In this document: piece after piece, positions 7,135 to 14,896 of the stretch
Numbering within the stretch: position 1 is the first letter of the stretch
Layout: each line of letters starts with the position of its first letter
NCBI RefSeq assembly: GCF_937919355.1
Contig: NZ_CALFSA010000172.1
Span: forward strand, 1-34,212
Length of the DNA stretch: 34,212 bases
Direction of reading: 5' to 3'
Source: an uncultured Methanofollis sp.
Lineage (GTDB): Archaea > Halobacteriota > Methanomicrobia > Methanomicrobiales > Methanofollaceae
Position numbers and translations under genes: made by a program
The notes under the pieces: model-generated
What the model saw: only the letters and a program-made list of their open reading frames with translations
The model's database searches: none
Told to the model about the DNA's origin: nothing

Positions 7135-7776
7135 TCACCTGAACGTCTCAGCCATCTTTTCGTAAAGCATCTCTATATTGTCTCCCTCCATGCCGGAGAT
7201 CGGAACGACCGGGTGCTGCGGGAAGGCGCTCCTGATCCGCTGGGGCGCAGCGTCTGGGAGGTCGATCTTGTTGGCGACAATAACTACCGGCAGTTTCCTG
7301 CTCTCGATGATCCCGATCATCATGATGTTCACCTGCATAAAGGGATCCTGCGTCGAGTCCAGCATGTAGATGACACCGTCGATGTCGTCCCGAAGCCAGT
7401 GCATCGCTTCGGCAACACCTTCCGTCGCCTCTCTCGCCCTTATAACCGCTTCGTCCTTCTCAAGACCGTACTCGAGGAATTCGTTGTAGTCGATCTTCGT
7501 GGTGACGCCGGGGGTATCGACGATGTCGATCGTTATCGAATTGCCATTCGAGCCGGAGATCGTGATGTTCTCCTTCCGCCGGGCCCGCCTGGTCTCGTGG
7601 GGGATCTCGCTCACCGGACCGATCGCGTCACCGGTCCAATCGCGTACGATCCTGTTGGCAAGCGTGGTCTTGCCAGCATTTGGGGGGCCGTAGATTCCAA
7701 TCTTCGACTTCTTTTTGTGGAAGAAGGCATGGAATAAATTTGATACTGTCAGCTTTGCGCGAATAAGAAAATTCAT
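7135..7776 (-). CDS. oapA: Era-like GTP-binding protein OapA
   Basis: P-loop GTPase of the TRAFAC/Era-like class. In 213 residues I see G1 GPPNAGKT (30-37), G3 DTPG (87-90), G4 NKID (169-172) and a G5-like PISG (192-195). There is no C-terminal KH or membrane domain, so it is not Era or HflX itself. The basic N-terminus is short. First gene of the oapABC set; in Haloferax the set lies next to a replication origin, but the cellular role is not established. A TATA-like ATTTATA on the minus strand (7832-7838) lies about 30 bases before the expected start of a short leader. Confidence 0.87.
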   Translation of the reverse strand: MNFLIRAKLTVSNLFHAFFHKKKSKIGIYGPPNAGKTTLANRIVRDWTGDAIGPVSEIPHETRRARRKENITISGSNGNSITIDIVDTPGVTTKIDYNEFLEYGLEKDEAVIRAREATEGVAEAMHWLRDDIDGVIYMLDSTQDPFMQVNIMMIGIIESRKLPVVIVANKIDLPDAAPQRIRSAFPQHPVVPISGMEGDNIEMLYEKMAETFR

Positions 7777-7831
7777 GCTTCATCCCCTATTCTAGACTTT
7801 TCAGGTACTCATTAGAGATTATTCACTCCGG

Positions 7832-7838
7832 TATAAAT
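7832..7838 (-). promoter_or_regulatory. Putative TATA box for oapABC
   Basis: On the minus strand the sequence reads ATTTATA, placing a start near 7808 and a leader of about 30 bases before the oapA ATG at 7776. It lies in the divergent gap shared with the CBS operon, next to a palindrome at 7852-7866. Confidence 0.5.
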
Positions 7839-7851
7839 ATCCCCCTATATT

Positions 7852-7866
7852 GGGTGAATATCACCC
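7852..7866. promoter_or_regulatory. Palindrome between divergent promoters
   Basis: GGGTGA-ATA-TCACCC is a perfect inverted repeat with six-base arms and a three-base centre. It is located between the putative TATA boxes of oapABC and of the CBS operon, where a shared operator would be expected. No known regulator motif is recognised. Confidence 0.45.
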
Positions 7867-7908
7867 TGACGAATATATGCTCGAATTTGAAAATACCCGT
7901 CAGTATTC

Positions 7909-7916
7909 TTTTATAG
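7909..7916 (+). promoter_or_regulatory. Putative TATA box of the CBS-domain operon
   Basis: TTTTATAG on the plus strand predicts transcription start near 7939-7940, about 41 bases before the first CBS gene. A perfect inverted repeat TCTGGA-ATCA-TCCAGA (7939-7954) begins exactly there, so the mRNA could open with a hairpin or the DNA could bind a regulator. Confidence 0.55.
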
Positions 7917-7980
7917 GGGAATCTCCTAGGTAGGGGTATCTGGAATCATCCAGAGAACAGCGACCCTCCGGGGTGAACTC

Positions 7981-8544
7981 ATGGCTAATGCACGAGACAG
8001 CATATACGTCGAAACACGGGTTCCGCTGAAGGAAGTAATGAGAGGCAGCCCCACCACCATTGAGGCCGAGGCCACGGTCGCAAAGGCCGCAGCCCGCATG
8101 TGCCGGGACGAGGTGGGAAGTTGCATTGTTCTTTCAGGGAACGTCCCCATCGGTATCGTCACCGAACAGGACATGAACTGTAAAGTCGTCGCCAAGGACC
8201 TCAAGCCGAGTTCCATCTATGTCAGGGAGATCATGAGCACGCCGCTCATCACCATCGAATCTGACAGAACCGTAGGGGAAGCTGCACAGATGATGATACG
8301 ACACCGGGTCAGACGACTCCCGGTCGTCGAGAACGGCAAAGTCACCGGCATCGTCACGGTCAGGGACCTCCTGTCCGTCGCCAACGAACTCAACGAGATC
8401 ATGGCCGACCTGATCGTCATCAACAGGGAGGAGGGTTATTCCATGGGTATCTGCGACCGGTGCGGCAAGATGAGCGACAACCTTGTTCCCATGGACGCGA
8501 TGATGCTGTGCAATGATTGTAGAGAGGAGGAGCGCTTGAGATGA
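7981..8544 (+). CDS. CBS domain pair protein with C-terminal zinc ribbon
   Basis: A 187-residue protein with two CBS domains (about 15-70 and 80-135), modules that usually bind AMP, ATP, SAM or other adenosyl ligands and act as energy or ligand sensors. VREIMSTPLITIESDRTV marks the start of the second. After them a short ribbon carries Cys158, Cys161, Cys177 and Cys180 in a CxxC...CxxC arrangement. There is no enzyme, transporter or DNA-binding domain apart from this ribbon. First gene of a five-gene CBS operon; GGGGTGA lies before the ATG. The stop overlaps the next start as ATGA. Target unknown. Confidence 0.85.
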   Translation: MANARDSIYVETRVPLKEVMRGSPTTIEAEATVAKAAARMCRDEVGSCIVLSGNVPIGIVTEQDMNCKVVAKDLKPSSIYVREIMSTPLITIESDRTVGEAAQMMIRHRVRRLPVVENGKVTGIVTVRDLLSVANELNEIMADLIVINREEGYSMGICDRCGKMSDNLVPMDAMMLCNDCREEERLR

Positions 8545-9299
8545 AGGTGGCAGACGACGTCAGGATCAGGATCCCGGTGCTCACCACGGCGGATCCGATG
8601 ACCAGGGCACGCCAGATCCTGCGGGACGACACATTCCGCGATATTGCGATCACCGATACGAGAGGGCGTTATGTCGGGTATATCGACATCACCGATGCCC
8701 TGAAAGTCACCACCACCAAGTCGGACGTCCAGATCGAAGGTTTTGTCCGGGACGGTGCGGTGGTGAAACCCGATGATTCGCTGATTGCCGTCGCACAGGT
8801 GATCAGGGAGAAAAAATCCGACTCAGCCGTGATAACGGACAACGACGGGCAGGTCCTCGGGGCGGTCCTGCTCTCCGAGATCTTCCCGATCCTCTGTACA
8901 CGGGAAGACCTCCGCGGCACCGTCGCCGACCATATGCACCGGAACCCCCCGGTCTGCGAGGCAGACGAACCGGTCAGCAGGGTCTATGCGAAGATGATCG
9001 AAGAGGGGGTTACCGCCATCCCTGTGATGAAGAAACGGCACCTCATCGGCATCATCTCAAGGAGAGACATCTTAAACAGCGGCAGGGTGAGGAAGACGCT
9101 GGAGAGCGGGGGGAAGGTGCCGGTCGAAAGCGTGATGGTCACACCCGTGATCGCCATCGGCCCTGGCGAGAGTCTCAGAGCGGCGGCAGAACGGATGGTC
9201 GAACACGATCTCTCCCAGATGCCGGTCCTCGACGGGGATGCTCTTGTGGGCATGATTGACCGGCATGGCGTGCTGAATGGTCTCTCTGCAAGGGAATGA
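8541..9299 (+). CDS. Stand-alone protein with four CBS domains
   Basis: A soluble 252-residue protein that consists almost entirely of four CBS repeats (about 5-55, 63-118, 125-180 and 190-250). Recurrent GxIdxxD/GIISRRDIL-type ends mark each repeat. Two Bateman pairs per chain could form a complete CBS disc. No signal peptide, membrane segment or fused catalytic domain is present. It overlaps the preceding CBS gene by four bases, indicating coupled translation. The sensed ligand and partner are unknown; regulation of the oap proteins or of another complex is speculation. Confidence 0.85.
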   Translation: MKVADDVRIRIPVLTTADPMTRARQILRDDTFRDIAITDTRGRYVGYIDITDALKVTTTKSDVQIEGFVRDGAVVKPDDSLIAVAQVIREKKSDSAVITDNDGQVLGAVLLSEIFPILCTREDLRGTVADHMHRNPPVCEADEPVSRVYAKMIEEGVTAIPVMKKRHLIGIISRRDILNSGRVRKTLESGGKVPVESVMVTPVIAIGPGESLRAAAERMVEHDLSQMPVLDGDALVGMIDRHGVLNGLSARE

Positions 9300-9303
9300 T
9301 GCT

Positions 9304-10245
9304 ATGCACAAAAGTAATCAGACGATAAAACAGGGCGACAGACTGCTGAAAATGCCCGGCAAACTTGACCGCGGCCCGATCGAATTCAAATCGCGGATCG
9401 CGGGGGGAGAGGGCGAGGTGATGGGGATTGCAACTCGTGGCGTCATCTCCGTCCCCCAGACGATGACCATCATCGGTGCGGTGGAGACGATGACGGCCTA
9501 TGGTTTCCGTCGTCTCCCGATCACTGATGCAGGTACTCACCGTCTCCGCGGTATCGTGACCGCGCGGGACATCATTGACTTCCTCGGCGGCGGCGACCGC
9601 TTCAACCTTGTACGGGTCAAGCACGGCGGCAACCTGCTCTCGGCGATCAACGAGAGCGTGCGGGAGATCATGACATCACGGGTGACGACAATGGCGCACA
9701 CTGCCACGATCACTGAGGCCGCCGAGATCATCGTCACGAAGAAAATAGGTGGTCTCCCGGTCGTGAACGAGGAGGAGGCCCTCGCGGGGATCGTCACCGA
9801 GCGGGATGTGATGAAAGCCCTTGCTAATGAGGACACCGACGTGACCGTGGAGGAGATCATGAGTACTGCTCTCAGGGTGACCGGTCCGGACACTCCTATC
9901 GGATCAGTCACGAAGGAGATGATCACCCACGGTTTCAGGCGCCTGCCCCTCGTCATGGACGACGTGCTCTTCGGGATCATCTCGGCGTCAGACATCATGA
10001 AATACCTCGGGTCAGGGGAGATCTTTACCCGCCTATCCACCGGCGACGTGGCCGAGGTGATGGGCCTGCCGGTGCGCACCCTCTCCGGTGCAGAACTCTA
10101 TACCACAACCCCGGACACGAATATTAATGATGCTGCGCTGAAAATGCTGCAAAAAGGGGTGGGCGCTCTTCCCGTCATCGAGGAAGGGAAATTGATCGGT
10201 CTTATAACCGAATTTGACCTTGTGAAAGCGTTTTATGAGGAGTGA
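9304..10245 (+). CDS. Stand-alone protein with four CBS domains, extended N-terminus
   Basis: A 313-residue protein with an N-terminal lead of about 35 polar, basic residues, then four CBS repeats. GFRRLPITD, IGGLPVVNE, GFRRLPLVM and GVGALPVIE mark equivalent strands of successive repeats, each followed by a G-I-(V/I/L)-(T/S)-x-x-D motif. The GFRRLP motif repeated in domains 1 and 3 suggests duplication of a Bateman pair. The ATG at 9304 is preferred, with AAGGGA eight bases upstream; an in-frame ATG at 9277 would overlap the previous gene by 23 bases. Ligand unknown. Confidence 0.83.
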   Translation: MHKSNQTIKQGDRLLKMPGKLDRGPIEFKSRIAGGEGEVMGIATRGVISVPQTMTIIGAVETMTAYGFRRLPITDAGTHRLRGIVTARDIIDFLGGGDRFNLVRVKHGGNLLSAINESVREIMTSRVTTMAHTATITEAAEIIVTKKIGGLPVVNEEEALAGIVTERDVMKALANEDTDVTVEEIMSTALRVTGPDTPIGSVTKEMITHGFRRLPLVMDDVLFGIISASDIMKYLGSGEIFTRLSTGDVAEVMGLPVRTLSGAELYTTTPDTNINDAALKMLQKGVGALPVIEEGKLIGLITEFDLVKAFYEE

Positions 10246-10251
10246 AAGGAG

Positions 10252-11091
10252 ATGAAGGCAGAGGATGTGATGTCGTCCCCGGTCAGGGTGGTTTCGCCCG
10301 AGGATACCGTCGCCTATGCGAGAAACCAGATGATCAAACACAGGATCTCCCGCGTGCTGGTGATGGATGGCGGGAAACTCGCTGGGATCTTCACAAAAAA
10401 GGACATCGCCTACCGCCTCAGACAGACTGAACCGATCTGGCGGAGGCGTCCGATTGACCGCATCCCCATATCTGTCCTGATGACGCCAGACCCTATGACT
10501 GTCGGCCCGGACACATCCATAAGGGAGATCGCCGCTCTCATGCTCGACAGGTCGGTCAGCGGCATCCCGGTCGTAAACGACGGAGAGGTGATCGGCATCG
10601 TCACTAAATCTGACATCCTCAGATCGGCAGCGGCACGCTCGCTCACGACACCGGTCTCCGCCCTTATGGAGAGTCCAGTGACGGTGAGCCGGTACCACTC
10701 CCTCGACCATATCATCGACCTTCTCGCCGAGCGGGACGAAAAACTCATCGCCGTGAACAATGACGGGACGCTTGCCGGTATCATTACCGAAACGAACCTT
10801 GCATTCTTCATTTATCGGAACGAGTCCGGCGGCATCCCGGAAAGAGATATAAAGATGCTGAGAAAAGAAGCATCTGGTGGAAGAAAAGCATATAGGTACG
10901 TCCAGGAAGTCTCCACAGTCGCCGAGGACGTGATGACGCACCCGGTTCTGACCGCACCCCCTGAGACGAGCGCCGCAGAGGCGGTGCAGATGATGATAGA
11001 CCACCGGATCAATAGCGTGGTCATTGTTCGAGGACAGGAAATCCTCGGGATCGTGAAAAGAGACAATATATTACAGGAAGTGGCAAAATGA
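10252..11091 (+). CDS. Stand-alone protein with four CBS domains
   Basis: A soluble 279-residue product starting directly with a CBS repeat (KAEDVMSSPVRVVSPEDTV). The four repeats lie roughly at 1-60, 78-130, 140-190 and 220-278. The third is the least typical (VSALMESPVTVSRYHSLDHI) and is followed by a charged linker of about 30 residues. The RBS is probably GAGGAG overlapping the preceding stop. Ends with an ATGA overlap with the next gene. As with its neighbours there is no fused output domain, so any action must be through a partner protein. Confidence 0.85.
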   Translation: MKAEDVMSSPVRVVSPEDTVAYARNQMIKHRISRVLVMDGGKLAGIFTKKDIAYRLRQTEPIWRRRPIDRIPISVLMTPDPMTVGPDTSIREIAALMLDRSVSGIPVVNDGEVIGIVTKSDILRSAAARSLTTPVSALMESPVTVSRYHSLDHIIDLLAERDEKLIAVNNDGTLAGIITETNLAFFIYRNESGGIPERDIKMLRKEASGGRKAYRYVQEVSTVAEDVMTHPVLTAPPETSAAEAVQMMIDHRINSVVIVRGQEILGIVKRDNILQEVAK

Positions 11092-11876
11092 GCGAAGAGC
11101 TGTACATCCACATCAAGGACATTATGGCAAAACCGGTAACAATCGCAAAATCAGCGCCCATCACTGACGCCCTTGACAAGATGCTCGACGAGAACATCGA
11201 TCCACTCATCGTCACCGACAACGGAACCGTCGTCGGTACCATCTCCAGGCAGGCGATCGCCGATACGATCGGTAAGAAGAGGAACGCTTCTATCCCCCCG
11301 ACAAAGATCCGTGTTGCAAACACCGTGGAGGGGGAGTTTACCGCCGCATACCCCGACCAGGGGATCGAGATCCTGCCTGCCCTCCTGCAGCACGCAAAGA
11401 TCGTCGTGGTCTTCGACGAGGACCACAAACTCATCGGTCAGGTCAGCTACGGGGACCTGCTGAAGGTGGTGCAACCCTCGAAACCGGTGAAGGAGATCCT
11501 GGAACCGGCATCCACAATCAATGTTGAGGAAAGGGTCGTCCACCTCCGCCGCAGGATGATGGACGATGATATTGCCAGGTTCATCGTCACCGACGACAAC
11601 GGAGACCCGATCGGGATCGTCACCGAAACCGACGTCGCACGCTCAATGGTCGCCTTCAGGGAGGTGGTGGAGGGGAAATACCAGGACCACCGCATTCGGA
11701 ACCTGCTCGTCCGCGACATCATGTCCACCCCCCTCATCTCGGTGAATGCCAGTATGCCGGTCGGCGAGGTGATCGACACGATGCTCAACAAACGGATCAG
11801 TTCCCTGCCTATCACCGACGGGAATGGGCACATCGCAGGCATCGTGACCCGTTCATCCCTCGTCCAGGCACTCTAA
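11088..11876 (+). CDS. Stand-alone protein with four CBS domains, last of the operon
   Basis: A 262-residue protein with CBS repeats near 5-60, 70-125, 128-185 and 200-262. The second is degenerate: it lacks the usual DIM start and reads as IRVANTVEGEFTAAYPDQG, although its closing VSYGDLLKVV strand is retained. The others show DIMAKPVTIAKSAPI and DIMSTPLISVNASMP. It is translated through an ATGA overlap with its upstream neighbour, and a T-run after its stop suggests the operon ends here. Function unknown beyond probable adenosyl-ligand sensing. Confidence 0.84.
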   Translation: MSEELYIHIKDIMAKPVTIAKSAPITDALDKMLDENIDPLIVTDNGTVVGTISRQAIADTIGKKRNASIPPTKIRVANTVEGEFTAAYPDQGIEILPALLQHAKIVVVFDEDHKLIGQVSYGDLLKVVQPSKPVKEILEPASTINVEERVVHLRRRMMDDDIARFIVTDDNGDPIGIVTETDVARSMVAFREVVEGKYQDHRIRNLLVRDIMSTPLISVNASMPVGEVIDTMLNKRISSLPITDGNGHIAGIVTRSSLVQAL

Positions 11877-12304
11877 ACCTCATTTCCACTTTTTTGGTCC
11901 TTTTGAAATCCTCGAACTGAGGGTGATGTCTCTCCACGATCGCATGGATGGAGGCGCAGACCCCAGGATTATCCAGACTTCCTCGATCGTCCCACCCCAA
12001 GACGGGGGGTGGCAGCCGTCGTCACCCGCGGCCCTCAGGAGGAGAATCTTATAGAGAGGGCCGGCGACTGCGCGCAAGGGCGGGACAGCAGGGGCCTTCG
12101 AACAGGAGCAGATCACAGATACGCTCTCTCAGACTATCCCCGATGGGATCTGCGCTTTTCCGTACGATACCTGAGATTCCATCGACCAGACCATGAGATG
12201 ATCTCCCGGATCTCAGGATCAGGAATACATTGCTCTTTTCTCCATCAGGCCAGAACCAATGGGTTAATCTGATAGAATCCCTATTATAACTCAGGAGAAC
12301 AGCC
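11877..12304. other. Gene-free gap between the CBS operon and dys
   Basis: A T6 run at 11890-11895 followed by TTTT (11901-11904) is a likely terminator of the CBS operon. The rest contains only short open frames on both strands with no recognisable protein, and I find no tRNA or other RNA signature. CTATTATAA at 12281-12289 is TATA-like but too close to the dys ATG; CAGGAG (12292-12297) is the dys ribosome binding site. The gap might hold a decayed gene or a long dys leader. Confidence 0.4.
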
Positions 12305-13279
12305 ATGGACATGAATCCCCGCCGTTCCGTATGTCCGACGACAGACGTACCGTCACTTGTTGCCGCAATGAGCGAGTCAGGTTTTCAGGGAAGAAAACTC
12401 GGCGAGTCGGTCAGGGTCTGGTCAGAGATGATCCAGGACCCTGATTGCACCATCCTCCTCGGCCTCTCAGGGGCCATGATACCCGCCGGCATGCAGGAGT
12501 GTCTCATCCAGCTGGTCAGGCACAGGTACGTGGATGCCATCGTCTCGACAGGTGCGAACATCTTCCACGACATCGCCGAACACCTCGGCGTCCACCACTA
12601 CCTTGGTCACCACCACGTCGACGACGAAGCGTTGTATAAGGAAGGGATCGATAGGATCTATGATGTCTTTGCGTATGAAGACGAATTCCGGAAGGTGGAC
12701 CGGTGTATCGCCGACTTCGCCGCAGGAATCGCACCCTGCCAGACCTCTTCAGCTGACTTCCTCAGGCGTTTTGGCACCCATATCAGGGAAATCGCCCCGG
12801 ACGGGCACTCTCTCCTCGCCACCTGTACCGAACTCGGTGTACCTATCTATGTCCCTGCCCTCGGCGACTCATCCATCGGGATCGCCCTTACCATGGCACG
12901 GCGTCAGGGCGTCAGGGTCACCATCGACCAGATCGCCGACGTCGACGAGGTGACCGCGATCGTTGAGCATGCGCACAGGACCGGCGTCATCTATATCGGT
13001 GGCGGCGTCCCGAAGAACTTCATCCAGCAAACGCAGGTGATCGCTTCCATCCATAACGAAGACCTCGGCGGCCATGCTTACGCCGTCCAGTACACCACCG
13101 ACGCCCCACACTGGGGCGGACTCTCGGGGTGTACCTTTGAGGAAGCGATCTCGTGGGGGAAGGAATCAGCCCGGACAAAGAAAGTCCAGTGCTTCTGTGA
13201 TGCCACCATCGCAATCCCAATCGCCGCCTCAGCCCTTATCGGCAGCGGCCTTGCGCGTGCAAGGCCCCCCCGGGGCTGA
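12305..13279 (+). CDS. dys: Deoxyhypusine synthase
   Basis: Transfers the aminobutyl group of spermidine to a lysine of initiation factor aIF5A, the first step of hypusine formation, using NAD. The product has 324 residues. Signatures include TILLGLSGAMIPAGM (49-63), STGANIFHDIAEHLG (81-95), the NAD-binding IGGGVPKNFIQQ (231-242) and EAISWGKES, where Lys286 corresponds to the catalytic lysine that forms the enzyme-imine intermediate. Ends with a short Arg/Pro-rich tail. It stands alone, separated from the CBS operon by a gap and from the downstream tRNA gene by about 95 bases. Confidence 0.94.
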   Translation: MDMNPRRSVCPTTDVPSLVAAMSESGFQGRKLGESVRVWSEMIQDPDCTILLGLSGAMIPAGMQECLIQLVRHRYVDAIVSTGANIFHDIAEHLGVHHYLGHHHVDDEALYKEGIDRIYDVFAYEDEFRKVDRCIADFAAGIAPCQTSSADFLRRFGTHIREIAPDGHSLLATCTELGVPIYVPALGDSSIGIALTMARRQGVRVTIDQIADVDEVTAIVEHAHRTGVIYIGGGVPKNFIQQTQVIASIHNEDLGGHAYAVQYTTDAPHWGGLSGCTFEEAISWGKESARTKKVQCFCDATIAIPIAASALIGSGLARARPPRG

Positions 13280-13305
13280 CCGGAACCCTTATTACTCTCT
13301 CGACC

Positions 13306-13314
13306 CAATATAAG
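13306..13314 (+). promoter_or_regulatory. Putative TATA box upstream of tRNA-Ser and the rps13 operon
   Basis: CAATATAAG lies 62-70 bases before the mature tRNA-Ser 5' end. Normal spacing puts the start near 13337, so the precursor would carry a leader of about 40 bases. tRNA-Ser is followed by rps13 with no visible terminator, so this promoter may serve the tRNA and the ribosomal protein genes together. Confidence 0.45.
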
Positions 13315-13375
13315 TGAACATCATTCATGGAGCAGCGCTCTGCGTTGCGAGTATCCACGGATGCGACATTCACAA

Positions 13376-13460
13376 GTTGAGGTAGCCAAGCCTGGTATGG
13401 CGCAGGTTTGCTAAACCTGTGTCCCCCTGGGACTCGAGGGTTCAAATCCCTCCCTCAGCG
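13376..13460 (+). tRNA. tRNA-Ser (GCT anticodon)
   Basis: An 85-base class II tRNA. Acceptor strands GTTGAGG and CCTCAGC pair over seven bases, with discriminator G. The anticodon loop TTGCTAA gives anticodon GCT, reading AGC/AGT serine codons. The long variable arm (GTCCC...GGGAC) is typical for tRNA-Ser, and the T arm contains GGGTTCAAATCCC. CCA is not encoded. It lies 29 bases upstream of rps13 in the same direction. Confidence 0.95.
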
Positions 13461-13489
13461 CTTTGACCACATCTAATTGAGGCGATTGG

Positions 13490-13942
13490 ATGGATCAGGA
13501 AGAAGAAATAAAGTATTTCGTCAGGATCAGAGATACTGATCTCGACGGCACGAAAAAAGCCCTCATCGCACTCACCGGCATCAAGGGAGTCGGGAGGCAC
13601 GCCGCGACCTATATCGCCAACAAGGCGCAGGTCAACTCGCATGCCCTTCTCGGCAAGATGTCAGACGAGGAAGTTGAGCGGCTCCGTACAGCAGTTGACG
13701 AATATGCAGAGTGCGTCCCCACGTGGATGCTGAACCGGCCCATCGATGTTCTCTCCGGCAAGCCCCGGCACCTCCTTGCAAGCGAGGTTGGCCTCACGCT
13801 CGAGGAAGACATCAACACAATGCGCAAGATCCGCAGCTACCGCGGCATCCGCCACGAGACCGGCCAGAAGGTCAGGGGCCAGCGCACCAAGTCCACCGGC
13901 AGAACCGGCACGACCGTCGGCGTAAAGAGAAAGAAAGAGTGA
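13490..13942 (+). CDS. rps13: 30S ribosomal protein S13
   Basis: Small-subunit head protein that contacts the P-site tRNA and the bridge to the large subunit. The 150-residue product has the archaeal/eukaryotic S13 (uS13) N-terminal helix-two-turns-helix region (LIALTGIKGVGRHAATYI) and the basic C-terminal RHETGQKVRGQRTKSTGRTG tail that reaches the decoding site. First protein gene of the conserved rps13-rps4-rps11-rpo3-rpl18e-rpl13-rps9-rpo10-rpo6 string. Confidence 0.97.
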   Translation: MDQEEEIKYFVRIRDTDLDGTKKALIALTGIKGVGRHAATYIANKAQVNSHALLGKMSDEEVERLRTAVDEYAECVPTWMLNRPIDVLSGKPRHLLASEVGLTLEEDINTMRKIRSYRGIRHETGQKVRGQRTKSTGRTGTTVGVKRKKE

Positions 13943-13958
13943 GTGAGGAGGCACGATC

Positions 13959-14498
13959 ATGGGATATCCAGGAAAGAACCACAAGCAGTACTCCACACCA
14001 AAGCGCCACTTCGAGAAGACGCGCCTTGAAGAGGAGGCAAAGACCATCATCGAATTCGGTCTCCGGAACAAGCGTGAGCTCTGGAAGGCCGAGAGCGCCC
14101 TCCGGAAGTACCGCAAGGCCACCCGTGAGATCCTCGCTCTTCGTTCAGCCGGTACCGACCTGAAACAGGCCGAGACCAAGAAGGATCAGCTCCTCAGCCA
14201 CCTTGAGCGTTACGGCCTCCTGTCAGCAGAAGGCGACATCGACGACATTCTTGCGCTGAAGATCGAGCAGGCACTTGAGCGCCGTCTCCAGACCCTTGTC
14301 TACAGGAAGGGCCTCGCACGGTCGCCGAAGCAGGCCAGACAGTTCATCACCCACGGCCACATCGTCGTGAACGGCCACCGGGTTACCATCCCCGGTTACC
14401 TCGTCCCGATGAGCGAAGAAGCGTCCATTGAGTACTACGCTAATTCGCCGCTCGCCGCCGAGTCACATGCTGAACGCAGCAGGATCACCGGGAGGTAA
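13959..14498 (+). CDS. rps4: 30S ribosomal protein S4
   Basis: Primary 16S rRNA-binding protein (uS4) that nucleates 30S assembly. The 179-residue product has the MGYPGKNHKQYSTPKRHFEK opening of archaeal S4 and an S4-type RNA-binding domain at about 105-165, with LARSPKQARQFITHGHIVVNG as its core. No zinc cysteines, as in most euryarchaeal versions. GAGGAGG-like ribosome binding sequence precedes the ATG. Two bases separate it from rps11. Confidence 0.97.
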   Translation: MGYPGKNHKQYSTPKRHFEKTRLEEEAKTIIEFGLRNKRELWKAESALRKYRKATREILALRSAGTDLKQAETKKDQLLSHLERYGLLSAEGDIDDILALKIEQALERRLQTLVYRKGLARSPKQARQFITHGHIVVNGHRVTIPGYLVPMSEEASIEYYANSPLAAESHAERSRITGR

Positions 14499-14500
14499 AC

Positions 14501-14896
14501 ATGGCAGCCGATAAGGAAAAGTGGGGCATTGCACACATCTTTGCCTCGTTCAACAACACCATCATCACCGTCACCGACCTCTCCGGGGCCGAGACGATTA
14601 CCAAGAGCAGCGGCGGCATGGTCGTCAAGCAGGACCGCAATGAGAGCTCGCCCTACGCTGCGATGCAGATGGCGATGAACGTCGCCAACGCTGTCAAGGA
14701 AAAGGGCCTCATTGGCCTTCACGTGAAGGTTCGCGCACCCGGTCAGGGCAAACAGCGCAGCCCCGGCCCAGGTGCCCAGGCAGCAATTCGTGCCCTTGCC
14801 CGTGCCGGCATCCGCATCGGTAAGATCGAGGATGTCACCCCTGTCCCGCACGACTCAATTCGCCAGAAAGGTGGGAGACGCGGAAGGAGAGTCTGA
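14501..14896 (+). CDS. rps11: 30S ribosomal protein S11
   Basis: Platform protein of the small subunit (uS11), near the mRNA exit channel. At 131 residues it has the usual length. WGIAHIFASFNNTIITVTDLSG and the C-terminal VTPVPHDSIRQKGGRRGRR are characteristic of archaeal S11; the basic C-terminus binds 16S rRNA. The stop shares a base with the following rpo3 ATG, so translation is coupled with an RNA polymerase subunit gene. Confidence 0.97.
   Translation: MAADKEKWGIAHIFASFNNTIITVTDLSGAETITKSSGGMVVKQDRNESSPYAAMQMAMNVANAVKEKGLIGLHVKVRAPGQGKQRSPGPGAQAAIRALARAGIRIGKIEDVTPVPHDSIRQKGGRRGRRV

Noticed and set aside
7777..7980. Replication origin with origin recognition boxes
   Set aside because: oapABC suggested it, but I could not find repeated ORB-like sequences or a cdc6 gene, so only palindromes are reported.
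10033..11004. 323-codon minus-strand frame across the CBS genes
   Set aside because: It crosses two CBS genes that have repeated domains in frame; the product shows only antisense-type composition.
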